Source of the DNA: Streptomyces sp. T12
Lineage (GTDB): Bacteria; Actinomycetota; Actinomycetes; Streptomycetales; Streptomycetaceae
Reading direction: 5' to 3'
Assembly: GCF_028736035.1 (NCBI RefSeq)
Contig: NZ_CP117866.1
Span: 4,278,001 to 4,342,000 of the forward strand
Length of the DNA stretch: 64,000 nt
Shown: positions 27,869 to 38,000 of the stretch, piece after piece
How the letters are laid out: every line of letters starts with the position of its first letter
How positions within the stretch are numbered: the first letter of the stretch is position 1
Program-made: the position numbers and the translations under genes
The notes under the pieces: generated by a model
The model's database searches: none
What the model was told of the DNA's origin: nothing
The model's input: only the letters and a program-made list of their open reading frames with translations

Positions 27869-28582
27869 ATGGCGACCCTCTGGGACCTCATGCGGGACTG
27901 CATCCCCGACGACCACGCCCGCCAGGTCACCTCGCGCTACTACGTCGACGAGGTGATGGGCGCCCCCGGCGCACCCGGGCTGGTCGTCGATCTGGGGTGC
28001 GGCCGCGGCACGTCGGCCGCGCTCTTCCGCAAGCACGCCCCGCGGGTGCGGTGGGTCGGGGTCGACATCCGGGACTCGCCGGAGGCCGGCCAGCGCACCC
28101 CCGGCGGTGACCCGGTGGTGCACTACGACGGCGTCCACCTCCCCCTCGGCTCGGATTCTCTCCCGCTGATCTACTCGCACCAGGTCTTCGAACACGTCGC
28201 CCGCCCGCGCGAACTGCTGGCGGAGATCGCCCGAGTGCTGGAGCCCGGCGGGCTTTTCATCGGATCAACATCCCAATTCGAGCCGTACCACTCCTTCAGC
28301 CTGTGGAACTACACCCCGTACGGCTTCCGGGTCCTGGTCGAGGAGGCGGGGCTCGCGCTGCAGGAGATCCGGCCCTCGCTCGACGGAGTGGCGCTGATCA
28401 TGCGCAGCTACCTCGGCCGGCCACCGCAGTACAGCCGTTACTGGAACGAGCAGTCCCCGCTCAACACCGAGATCGACCAGTGGGCGGAGCACGGCCGGCG
28501 CAGGACGGCGCTGGTGAACCTGCGCAAGCTGACGTACTGCGGCCAGTTCGCGTTCCGGGTGGGCAAGCCGGCACTCGTCTAG
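27869..28582 (+). CDS. Class I SAM-dependent methyltransferase
   Basis: 237 aa. The SAM-binding motif I is VVDLGCGRGTS (about residues 39-49), the acidic motif II VGVDIRD (about 63-69), and the post-motifs SHQVFEHV and RVLEPGGLFI. This is a methyltransf_11-type fold. The substrate cannot be read from the sequence. It starts 26 bp after the phosphoesterase gene but seems to have its own promoter. Confidence 0.85.
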   Translation: MATLWDLMRDCIPDDHARQVTSRYYVDEVMGAPGAPGLVVDLGCGRGTSAALFRKHAPRVRWVGVDIRDSPEAGQRTPGGDPVVHYDGVHLPLGSDSLPLIYSHQVFEHVARPRELLAEIARVLEPGGLFIGSTSQFEPYHSFSLWNYTPYGFRVLVEEAGLALQEIRPSLDGVALIMRSYLGRPPQYSRYWNEQSPLNTEIDQWAEHGRRRTALVNLRKLTYCGQFAFRVGKPALV

Positions 28583-28673
28583 ACCCGGTCGCACGGCACT
28601 TCTAGTGCAAGATCGTGAAACTCGGCGTGCCTCAGGATGATTTGGGGTCTTTCCTACTTAATCTCCCTTAATC

Positions 28674-28713
28674 GTAAGGAGTCGCTCCTTTTTTCCGTAA
28701 GGAGTCGATCCTT
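28674..28713 (+). repeat. Two direct copies of a SD/anti-SD hairpin
   Basis: GTAAGGAGTCGCTCCTT (28674-28690) and GTAAGGAGTCGATCCTT (28697-28713) lie 23 bp apart. In the first, AAGGAG pairs with CTCCTT over a TCG loop and is followed by a T6 run, like an intrinsic terminator. The second forms a 5-bp stem. They precede the 93-aa secreted protein by 37 bp. Confidence 0.8.
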
Positions 28714-28750
28714 CACGCAGCGCACCCCACCCCACTCCACCGGAGATGAC

Positions 28751-29032
28751 ATGCACAAGCTTCGCAAGGCCGCCGTCCTGGTCGCCGCCCTCAGCACCGT
28801 CGGCCTCGCGGCCGCCGGAACCGCCCACGCCGACGGCCGGGGCCAAAAGGGCAACGAGTACAAAGTCCAGCAGAGCACCCAGTGCAAGTCCCACGACCTG
28901 AACATCGACATTCTCGGTGTGGTCGGGGTGCTCAACGGCGCACTGGGCGGCGCGCTCAACGGCGAGGGCAACGAGGGCAGCCAGGCCACCCGCCTCGGCT
29001 CGACGATGGGCTGCAGCAACAGCGCGTTCTAG
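28751..29032 (+). CDS. Small secreted protein with two cysteines (93 aa)
   Basis: A Sec signal peptide (MHKLRKAAVLVAALSTVGLAAAG, cleavage after AHA at residue 27) precedes a mature protein of about 66 residues. That protein has a polar start, a Gly/Leu/Val-rich middle (ILGVVGVLNGALGGALNG) and exactly two cysteines (TQCKSH and MGCSNSAF), which could form one disulphide. Size and pattern recall small Streptomyces surface proteins, but the chaplin and rodlin signatures are absent. The ATG has a GGAG ribosome-binding site. Its leader contains the paired AAGGAG hairpins. Function is unknown. Confidence 0.75.
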   Translation: MHKLRKAAVLVAALSTVGLAAAGTAHADGRGQKGNEYKVQQSTQCKSHDLNIDILGVVGVLNGALGGALNGEGNEGSQATRLGSTMGCSNSAF

Positions 29033-29061
29033 CCCAGCCCTTCTGGCGGTACCAGAGATCA

Positions 29062-29090
29062 CAGGCGGTCAGCGAACAGCTGACCGCCTG
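29062..29090. terminator. Bidirectional terminator hairpin
   Basis: Perfect 12-bp stem CAGGCGGTCAGC with a GAACA loop, between the converging secreted-protein gene and the EamA permease gene. Confidence 0.75.
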
Positions 29091-29092
29091 GC

Positions 29093-29938
29093 CTAACTGG
29101 CGTGCAGCATCATCCCGATGCCCACCACCAGCAGAGCCGCCGCCGCGATCCGCGGAGCTCCGAACCGCTCCTTGAAGAAGACGGCCCCGATGGCCGCCCC
29201 CACGATGATCGAGGACTCCCGCAGGGCCGCGATCGGCGCCAGCTCCGCCTTCGTCTGCGCCCACAGGACCAGCCCGTACGCGGCGACGGACAGCGCGGCA
29301 CCGAGCAGCCCCAGCCCGGCGAACGGCCGCAGCACGGCGACCGTCTCCCCGCGCCAGCGCCAGACGGCGTACGCCGGGACGGCGAGGCCCTCGACCGCCA
29401 TCAACCAGGCGACATAGCCGAGGGACGAGCCGGAGGCCCGCACACCCAGCCCGTCGAGGACGGTGTACGCCGCGATGCTCAGCCCGGTCGCCAACGCCGC
29501 GCCGATCGCCGCCCAGTCGGGCCGGCGCCCGCGCAGCCCCCACAGGGCGACCCCGGTAAGTCCCGCGCAGGAGCAGGCGATCCCGGCCGCCGCCCACCCG
29601 TCCGGCACCTCGTGCGCGACGAGGGCGGCGAGCACGGCGACGACGAGCGGTGCGGTGCCGCGCGCGATGGGGTAGGCCTGCCCGAAGTCGCCGAGCCGGA
29701 AGGACGTCATGAGCAGCGCGAAGTAGACGACGTGGACGAGGACGGACGCGATGAGATACGGCCACGCCCCCGCCGCCGGGAACGCCCCGAAGGGCATGAG
29801 CACCAGCCCGATCAGCACCCCGCCGCCCGTTATGAGCGTGAACGCGACCAGCTTGTCAGTGACTTTGTGGGCGATGGCGTTCCAACTGGCGTGCGTGACG
29901 GCCGCCAACAGGACGGCGGCGGTGACCAGTGGCGTCAC
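29093..29938 (-). CDS. EamA/DMT-family transporter
   Basis: 281 aa, about ten membrane spans in two EamA repeats; the second repeat ends KERFGAPRIAAAALLVVGIGMM, a family hallmark. Such permeases move metabolites or amino acids across the inner membrane; the substrate is unknown. The GTG start at 29938 overlaps the stop codon of the preceding YbaK gene (GTGA), so the two are translationally coupled. Confidence 0.88.
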   Translation of the reverse strand: MTPLVTAAVLLAAVTHASWNAIAHKVTDKLVAFTLITGGGVLIGLVLMPFGAFPAAGAWPYLIASVLVHVVYFALLMTSFRLGDFGQAYPIARGTAPLVVAVLAALVAHEVPDGWAAAGIACSCAGLTGVALWGLRGRRPDWAAIGAALATGLSIAAYTVLDGLGVRASGSSLGYVAWLMAVEGLAVPAYAVWRWRGETVAVLRPFAGLGLLGAALSVAAYGLVLWAQTKAELAPIAALRESSIIVGAAIGAVFFKERFGAPRIAAAALLVVGIGMMLHAS

Positions 29939-30429
29939 GAAGTCTGCGTCTGCTCGCGCACGTCCACCAGGGTGGCGCCGGCGTGGGTGACAAGGTCCTT
30001 GGGCGCCATGGGGAAGACGGCATGCGGGTTCCCGGCGGCGGCCCACACGACGTCGTGGTCGAGCAGCGACCGATCGGCGAGCACCCGCGTCTTCGTACGG
30101 TGCCCGAAGGGCGGTACGCCCCCGATGGCGTACCCGGTGGTCTCCCGTACGACATCGGCCTTGGCCCGCGTGACCCGCTCGACGCCGAGTTCCTTCCGGA
30201 CCAGCTCCACATCCACCCGGGACGCCCCGTCCATGAGCACCAGCACGGGCACCCCGTCGGCCGCGAAGATCAGCGACTTGCAGATCTGACTGAGCTCACA
30301 CCCGATGGCCGCGGCGGCCTCGGCGGCGGTACGGGTCGCGTCCGGGAAGCGGCGGATCTGCTCGTGCACCTCACCGAGCCCCAGCTCTTCGAGGGCGGCG
30401 GTGAAACGGGGGTGGGCGGCTGTCGTCAT
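29935..30429 (-). CDS. YbaK/ProX-type aminoacyl-tRNA deacylase
   Basis: 164 aa. Family features are CELSQICKSLIF with the catalytic lysine, RVDVELVRKELG and GYAIGGVPPFGH. These trans-editing enzymes hydrolyse mischarged tRNAs such as Cys-tRNA(Pro) or Ala-tRNA(Pro). The ATG at 30429 is preferred because TACCGT lies 7 nt upstream; a longer start at 30462 is possible. It is coupled to the EamA permease. Confidence 0.88.
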   Translation of the reverse strand: MTTAAHPRFTAALEELGLGEVHEQIRRFPDATRTAAEAAAAIGCELSQICKSLIFAADGVPVLVLMDGASRVDVELVRKELGVERVTRAKADVVRETTGYAIGGVPPFGHRTKTRVLADRSLLDHDVVWAAAGNPHAVFPMAPKDLVTHAGATLVDVREQTQTS

Positions 30430-30436
30430 GAAGGGC

Positions 30437-30442
30437 ACGGTA
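30437..30442 (-). promoter_or_regulatory. -10 hexamer of the YbaK-family gene
   Basis: TACCGT ends 7 nt before the ATG, at leaderless spacing; there is no ribosome-binding site. Confidence 0.4.
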
Positions 30443-30551
30443 GCGGTGCGTGTACGGCCCATGCGACCGAGTTAGTCACGTGCGGTGCACGCGCGGCGTG
30501 TCCTCCGGCTCTCCCCGTTCATCCGCCCCAGCACTCCCCGAAGATGGCGAT

Positions 30552-31349
30552 ATGTCCCGATACCTCTTCGACAATACGGACGCCCGCACACCAGACCGGT
30601 TCTCCGTCCTGGAGTCCTGCTACGACCACGTCTCCCGCCGCCAGCTCGAACTGACCGGCCTCTCGCCCGGCTGGTGCTGTCTCGAAATCGGCGGTGGAGG
30701 CGGCTCGTTGGGCGACTGGATGGCCGAGAGAACCGGCCCCGACGGCGAGGTCACCGTCACCGACATCGACCCGCGCTGGGCCGAGTCCCGCCCACACCCG
30801 CCCCAACTCCGCCTCCTCCAGCACGACATCGTCAACGACCCGCTCCCAGGCGACGGCTACGACCTCATCCACGCCCGGCTGGTCCTCATCCACCTGCCGG
30901 AACGGATCCAGGTCCTCAACCGGCTGGTCACGGCCCTGCGCCCGGGGGGCGTCCTGGTCCTGGAGGAGTTCGACTGCCACTGGACTCCGGTGCTCGCGGC
31001 CCCGGACGAGTCGTCCACAGCCCTCTGGGACCACGTCCAGGCGGCCCTGCTCACGCAACTGGAGAAGGCGGGCGCGGACACCCTCTGGGGCCGGCGCGTG
31101 CTGGGCGCCATGCGGCGGGCGGACCTGGAGGACGTCACGGCGACGACGTACGCCGAGTCCTGGCAGGGCGGCAGCCCGGGCATCGCCCTGCACCGCGTGA
31201 ACATGCAGCAGGCGGAGGCGGGGCTACGGGCGGACGGCGTGACGGCGGCCGAGCTGCGGCGTTTCTACGCGCTGCTGAAAGACCCGGCGTTCGTGGTCAA
31301 CTCCCCTCCGCTGATCAGCGCGCGGGGTCGGCGCCGACGGAGCGGATGA
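30552..31349 (+). CDS. SAM-dependent methyltransferase
   Basis: 265 aa. Motif I is CCLEIGGGGGSLGDWM (about residues 40-55), an unusual GGGGG run, followed by VTVTDIDPRW, YDLIHARLVLIHLP and ALRPGGVLVLEE. The pattern is that of UbiE/methyltransf_25-like small-molecule methyltransferases. The next regions lack a recognisable substrate signature. It stands alone, converging on a hypothetical gene 39 bp away. Confidence 0.85.
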   Translation: MSRYLFDNTDARTPDRFSVLESCYDHVSRRQLELTGLSPGWCCLEIGGGGGSLGDWMAERTGPDGEVTVTDIDPRWAESRPHPPQLRLLQHDIVNDPLPGDGYDLIHARLVLIHLPERIQVLNRLVTALRPGGVLVLEEFDCHWTPVLAAPDESSTALWDHVQAALLTQLEKAGADTLWGRRVLGAMRRADLEDVTATTYAESWQGGSPGIALHRVNMQQAEAGLRADGVTAAELRRFYALLKDPAFVVNSPPLISARGRRRRSG

Positions 31350-31388
31350 AGTCGGCGACTGCGTAGCGGGATGCGGTGTGGGCCGAGG

Positions 31389-32027
31389 TCAGGAGTGGTA
31401 CAGCACTCGCACGACCATCGTGTCCGCCGGCAGTGCGTCCAGGTAGGTGTTGAACCACTCCCGGTAGCCGGGTCCGCCGTACTCGACCCAGCGGCCGTCC
31501 AGGGTGAGCAGCGCCGTGGTGGGAAGCACGTTGGCGACGCGTTCTGCGATGTACGCCTCCCGGTCCCGGCCGAACGAGTTGTACGGGTCGTGGGTGAACC
31601 GCTCCTCCAACTCCTCGTCCCTGGCGATGGCCCGCAGCACCGCCTCCGGACCGGTGTGGCAGGCCTCGAACCGCCGCCAGTCGTCCCACCGGCGTGCGGC
31701 CTCCCGGGCCACCTCCGCCCGGTCGGTGTCAAGATCAAGTAGCCCGCGCGGTCCCCCGTGGCACCGCGACCGGGGCAGTTCCTCGGCCGGCTTCCACTCG
31801 TCGTGCCGTACGAGTCGGGGGTCGTCCTCGTGCCCGGGAAGGACGGCGAACGCCCAGCTGGCGCCGGAGATGGCCCAGTAGTCCCACTCCCCCACCCAGT
31901 CCGGATGGGGGATGTCCTCGCGGTTGTAGTCGTACGGAGCCATGGCCCGTCCGATCGCCCGGTGCAGCGACTCGGGGTCCTCCGGGTCGCAGGGGGGTAC
32001 ACAGACGGTGACGCGTCCCTTGGCCAT
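31389..32027 (-). CDS. Hypothetical protein downstream of the RHS gene
   Basis: 212 aa, acidic and Trp-rich, no signal peptide or membrane span. The N-terminus reads RVTVCVPPCDPEDPESLHRAIGRAM and then APYDYNREDIPHPDWVGEWDYWAI; near the end is TALLTLDGRWVEYG. I recall similar proteins dispersed in Streptomyces genomes without function. The ATG has an AAGGAG ribosome-binding site. It begins 38 bp after the giant RHS gene on the same strand, the place where an immunity gene would lie in a polymorphic toxin locus. Its high G+C and apparent wider spread argue against strict immunity. Confidence 0.7.
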   Translation of the reverse strand: MAKGRVTVCVPPCDPEDPESLHRAIGRAMAPYDYNREDIPHPDWVGEWDYWAISGASWAFAVLPGHEDDPRLVRHDEWKPAEELPRSRCHGGPRGLLDLDTDRAEVAREAARRWDDWRRFEACHTGPEAVLRAIARDEELEERFTHDPYNSFGRDREAYIAERVANVLPTTALLTLDGRWVEYGGPGYREWFNTYLDALPADTMVVRVLYHS

Positions 32028-32065
32028 GGCTCCTTCATCTCTGCTCTCTTACCGGTCCCGCGGGC

Positions 32066-35000
32066 TCAGGCGGTGGGCGGGGGCCCGCAGGAGACGATGA
32101 CATCGTCGCAGCCCCGCTCCAGCGTCTTCATGCCCTCCCAGATGAAGAGGAGGTCACCTAGGACGCCGGCCCCGTTCATCAGCTTGCCGCCGAGGCTGCC
32201 CTTGCCGCTCTTGCCGGACGACGAATCCTCGCTGGAGCCGCGCCCGGTGGTCGGCGTGCCGCCGCCGACGCCCTTGACACCGCCGGTCAGATGGGTGTCG
32301 AAGAGCGTCTCGCCGACCTTTCCGGTGCCCGGGTAGATGACCCGGACGTTGGCGTTGCCGACGAACTTCTCCGCGACCGCATGGGCCTGCTCGATGCTGG
32401 AGGCGACGAAGACCACGTTCTGGGTCTGGGGCTTGGTACCCAGGGGGTCCATCTTCCTGTTGATGGTCTTCTCCGCCGAGCTGACGGCATCCGCGGTGGC
32501 ACCCCGGTCCGAATCCGTGGCGTCCCAGGTGTTCACGGAGACGATCTTGCCGTTCTTCCAGGTGACCTTGATGAAGTCGGCGGTCGTACCGGCGACCCGG
32601 TGGTTGCCGTTGGCGTCGTGGACGAGGCCCTTCTTGGGCAGGACCCCGTTGTCGTCCTGATAGAAGAACTGTGCGCCGTTGCCGGTCTTCGGGTCGTAGA
32701 GCTGGAGTCCGTTGCGCAGGTCGTCGTTCATGTACTCGAGCGCGACCTTCTCGGTCGGCTTGACGCCCTGGGAGGCGACCGTGTGCGGGACCCCCTTGTC
32801 GTCGTAGAAGACGCGGTAGGTCTTCGAGCCGTCCTTGGTCTTCTGGGTGACGCTCTTCTCGGTCAGCGCGTTGTCCGGCTTGACCCTGTCCTCCCTGACT
32901 CCGATGATCCGCCCACCTCGGCAGATCGCCGTGCCCTCCCAGCACTCGATGGGCTGCAGGCCGTCGGGGTCGCCCTTGGTGACCGGGTTGTTGTTGGCGT
33001 ACGCGTAGCCGTTGATCTGGAGCGGGTCGGTGATGTCGACGACCGGGTCCGCGGAAATGAACCGACCGGCGGACTGGTCGTACTCGCGGGCGCCCAGGTG
33101 GGTCAGGCCGGAGGTGTAGTCGTCGACGCCGGTGCCCAGGTAGCCGCGGCTGCTCGGCCAGCTGGTGGGGCGCAGGCCGCGTACCTCGCCGTACGGCGCG
33201 AAGGAGCGTCGGCTGATCGGCTGGCCGGTGGTCTGCTCGATCGCGGCGGTGGCCGAGCCGAGCCGGTCGGACAGCAGGACGCTGATCTTGTGGCTGGCGC
33301 TGCCGTAGTTGCTGACCCGGACGACCGTGGGGGCGCCGGGGTGCTGGTAGGAGCGGACGGCCTTGACCAGGTCGCCGTTGGCGTCCGTCGAGACCTCGGT
33401 CTCACCCAGGTACAGGGTGGTGCCCGCGGCCGACTTCTGCAGGATGCGGTTGCCGCCGGCGTCGTACACGTAGGTGGTGCGGTCGGCGGGAGCCCACTTC
33501 TGGGCGGCGGTGCCCGCGCACGTGGCGACCTCGAGGTCGGTGCCGTTCGCGTCGGTGCCGCCGGGCACGGTCACGCACTTGCCGGTCGCCGCGTGGACGA
33601 GGGCCTTGTCGGAGGCACGGAAGGTGAACTTCTGGTTGGTCGTGCCGTCGCAGGTGTCGAGCTGGACGAGTGTGATGTTGACGGTGGCGCACTTGCCCTT
33701 GATGCGCAGGGTGTCGCCGGTGAGGGACCACGCCTGGGCCTGGGTGGTGTTGCAGCGGTACAGCTGGATCGCGCTGCCGTCGGCGGTCAGCCCGCCGCCC
33801 AGGTCCAGGCACTTGCCGCCGAGGCCGACCACCGGGCCCGCGCCGTCGGCGAAGCCGGTGACCGAGGTGACCTTGTTCTCGCCGTTCCAGTCGAGGCTCT
33901 GGTCGCCACCGGCGAGATGCCGCTCGGTGGTGTTGCCGGTGGCGTCGCTGACGTACGTGGGATCGGTGCCGGTGGGGCGGTCGATCCCGGTGAGGATGTG
34001 CGGCTGGGTCAGCGTCGGGACGCCGCCCGCGGTGATGGTCTTGCCGTAGGTGTACTTCGACGTGGCGTCGAGTGCGGGGCTCGTCGGATGGTGCTCGGTG
34101 AACGAGGCACGGTTGCCGACCGCGTCGAAGGTGTACGACTTCCAGAACGGCAGGCCCGTGGCGCTGCCGACCGTGCCGGCGGCCGGCGCCGCCGCGTCCA
34201 GCGAGGCCTGCATCTCCGTGTCGGGGGCGGTGGCGTCACCGGCCGCGTCGGGGGCCTCGGCGATCGGCCCCGTGGAGCTCTGGCCGTCGGAGCGGTAGCC
34301 CCAGGCCGCACCCGAGGCGGACTTGCAGCCGGTGGCGCCGGACACGGCGAGCGACGAGGTCCAGGCGTGGACCAGCTCACCGAGGTAGTCGTAGGTGAAG
34401 CACTGGTTGTCCCACGTGGACGTGGTGCCGTCGGTCTGCTTGACCGCCGACGAGGTGACGTTGCCGGCCCGGTCGTAGGAGTAGTAGGAGTCGGCGACGC
34501 GGTGGGATCCGGCGGTCTCGCGGTCCCAGACGGTGCGCTGGAGGCGGCCGGTGTCCTGGTCGATGAAGTTGGTCGTCCACACCCGGTACGGCTGCGGGCC
34601 GCTGACGGTGCGCAGCGGTTCGCCGTACGGGGAGTAGGTGACGTCCGAGGTGTACCAGTCCAGGCCGGAGGTGGACTCGGGCAGGCCGTCCTCGTTGTAG
34701 CGGGTGACGACCTTCTCCCCGCTGAGTCCGCCGACGGCCGGGACCTGGACGCTGAGCTGCTTGCCGCTGCGGGTGTACGTGTAGGCGTACTTGTACGTGC
34801 CGCCCAGCTTGGGTCCGGCGGACGCGGGGATGACGATCTCCCGGGCCGTGGGACGGTACTCGATGTCGTAGGCGGTGACGCGGTCGACGTAGTCGCCGCT
34901 CGCGTCGTGCCGGGTGGAGCTGACCGGCTTGCCGAGCGCGCCCGGCATGTCGTACTCGAACGTCTTGAACGGGTCGGCCGCCTCGGAGCCGAGGCGGACC

Positions 35001-38000
35001 GCGACGACGCGGCCGATCTCGTCGTAGTCGGTGTACGTGGTCTGCTGGCGGGAGTTGGTGGCGCTGCGCTGGCGGCCGGCCGCGTCATAGGTGAACGACG
35101 CGCTGCCGATGTCCGGGTCGGTGGCGGAGGACAGCAGACCGCGGGAGTTGTAGGTGTACGACCAGATGTTGCCGCCGTGGTCCTTGACCTGCGTGCGGTT
35201 GCCGCGCGCGTCGTAGGTGTAGCTGGTGGTGCGCCACTCGTCCTGGCTCTTGTTGGTGGAGTGGTCGATCCGGGAGACCCGGCCGCGCGCGTCGGTGTAG
35301 GTGCGCACGGCGGGGGCGGCGCCGCCGGTGGGGCGGGAGATCGTCCAGTTGTCGCCGTACTCGAGGGTGTCGGAGTAGACGGCGGTGCCGCTGTGGAAGG
35401 TCGTGCGCTTCACGGGCCGGCCGAGGCCGTCGTAGAAGCTGCGCACCATGCTGGGCACGACCGTGTCGCTGACCCGCTTGAACTGGCCGGTCTGCGGGTC
35501 GCCCTTGGCCAGGTAGTTGCCGGTGGACTCGTACACCCGGCCCTGGTCGTCGTAGCGGGTGTCGGTGATGATCCGGCCGGGGCCGTGCGCCTCGCCCTGG
35601 GTCTGCACGGGCCGCATCAGGCCGTCGTAGATGGTGACCTGCTTGGCGTACGCGCCGTCGTCGTCCAGCGTGCTCACGGTGACGGCGGTCGGCCGGGTCT
35701 TGGTGGGCGACGCGGTGGCCATCTGGTAGCCGATGGTCACGTCGGGCGCCTGACCGCCGGAGGAGCGGGACGCCGACCAGCCCTTGGTCAGCCGGCCGAA
35801 GGCGTCGTACTCCATGCGGGTGACGTGCTGGTTGGCGTCGGTGATGGTGAGGGCGGTGCCGCGGCCCGGTTCGTAGGTCGTGGTGGTGGCGTGGCCCTTG
35901 GGGTTGATCTTCTTGACGGCGGTGACGGGGCCGCCGGTGTCGCCCGGCGTGTACACCGTCTCGCTCTTGCCCTTGGCCGGGTCGGTGACGAGGCGCACGC
36001 GGCCGAGCGGGTCGAACGTCTGCGTGGTGACGACGGAGTAGGCGGTGCCGTCGTCGTTGAGGGTGGCGTTGCTGGTCGCCATGCCCTTGGTGGGGGCGGC
36101 GCCCCAGGCTCCGTTGTCGTAGGAGGTGCGGACGGCCTGCATGACCTGGGTGGCCGGGTTGGCGGTCGCGGCGGAGGCGCACGGGGTGGCCGTCGTCCTG
36201 ACCTCCTTGGGCAGGACCAGGTTGGCGGCCTCGTTGGTGACGTATTGCGTGGTGACGCAGGTGTGGTCGCTGAGGGTCTCGCCGCCGGTGCTGTTGGGCT
36301 TGACGACGGCGGACTCGACGCGGACCGGCAGACCGTGGTCGGGGTCGACCTCGGTGGTGCTGCGGACGGCCTGCCAGCTGCTGGTGCCCATCAGCTGGAT
36401 GGCGTCGCTGCGCTGGTAGCCGCTGCGGTACGCGGTCAGTGCGGGCAGTCCGCCGTCGCGGGTGCGGGAGGCGGTGTCCTTGGACCAGGGCCGGTTGAGG
36501 GTGCGGCTGGTCATCTTGCCGCCGGTGCCCGCGTACGTGATCGTCTCGGCGGTCATCCCGGCGTACGGGTCGATGTCGTCGTCGACGAGGGTGACGGTGC
36601 CGGCGGAGTCCTTGACCGGGCCGCCGGTCCCCAGGAAGTAGCGGGTCACGGAGTACGACTGGCTCTGCGGCAGGCCGTTCTTGCCGTCGCCCTTGTCGCC
36701 GCGGACCGTGGTGACCTGCCGGTAGCCGCGCCAGTCGCTGTAGGTGCGCAGGGCGGGCTTGCTGAACTCGTCGTCGCTCTTGGCCCAGGCGGCGCCGGAG
36801 TAGGTGTACTTGGTGGCCATGCGCTGGGAGACGCCGGTGATGCGGTCGGTCTCGGTGACCGTGTGCACGACGTACTTGTTGAACCAGGCGAGCGCGGGCT
36901 TGTCCACCTCGGCGTCCGGGGACCAGCGGACCGGGAAGCAGGTGCCGTGGTTGTCCTCGGGGGCGACGGAGGGCTGGACGCGACAGCCGCCCTTGTAGGT
37001 GACCTCGATGTCGGCGCCGTGCTCGGTGGCGACCGCGCCGATGCGCGGACGCGTGAAGCCGGGGCGCGGGTCGGTGCTGCTCCTCGGGACGAGGTTGGGC
37101 AGCATCTTGTCCTTGAGGTAGCCGTACAGCGGGTGGGCGCTGTCCGCGCCGACGACGTACGGCTTGAAGCTGACGCCCGACTTGGTCAGCAGGGTGCCGC
37201 TGGTGTCACCGGGGCGGAAGCCGTAGCGGGTGATGGAGTTCAGCCACAGGCCGGGCGCGGTGTCGTACCAGTCGCGCGGGAAGGACGCGTTGAGCAGATA
37301 GGTGTCGACCTTGGACAGGCCTGCGACGCCGGGACGCTGGGCGTAGGTGGTGATGCCGCCGAGGCGCATCCGGTTCCAGAACGACGGGAAGGCCGGGCAC
37401 AGCTTCGAGGTGGACTTGCAGTTGAGGTTGCCGGGGCTGTCCCACCAGGGCCGGTAGGAGGCCGGGTTGTCGGTGTCGTCGAACTTGGCGGAGTCGCAGA
37501 CGGTGGAGTCCTGCAGGCACCGCTGCCACAGCAGGAAGTCGACCTTGGCGGCGGGGGTGACGCCGAGGGCGCCCTCGCGCAGGCCGTACTCGATGGAGTC
37601 GGGCAGGCCGCCCCGGTGGTACAGCTCGGGGCTCTTGAACTTCTTGTTGACGGCGTAGTAGTTCGTCGACCGGTGCCAGTTGACGATCATGACGTTGCCG
37701 TGGACGTCGACGACCTTGTCCAGGCCCCAGTGCCAGGCCTGGCGCTTGTCGGTGTCACTGTTGCAGCGGGATGCGGCGAAGGTGTCGGCGTGGCAGGGCT
37801 CGCCCGGGTGGTTGCCGAAGACCGGGACCGTGAAGACGGAGTTGGTGTCGGCGTGGTCGGCACCGACCTTGTTGAGGCCGTAGTAGTAAACGGTGCCGTC
37901 CCGCTTGGTGACGACCCAGTACTCGCCGTTGTTGTCGCCGTTGCTGCCGCCGGTCTTCAGCTCGATCCGGGTGCCGTCGTCGGACTGCGGCCGGTAGACG

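Noticed and set aside
28751..29032. A lanthipeptide or bacteriocin precursor
   Set aside because: It has a classical Sec signal peptide, only two cysteines and no modification or export genes beside it.
23712..32027. A horizontally acquired island with mobile-element borders
   Set aside because: No integrase, transposase, attachment repeat or general drop in G+C was seen; only the RHS tip differs clearly.
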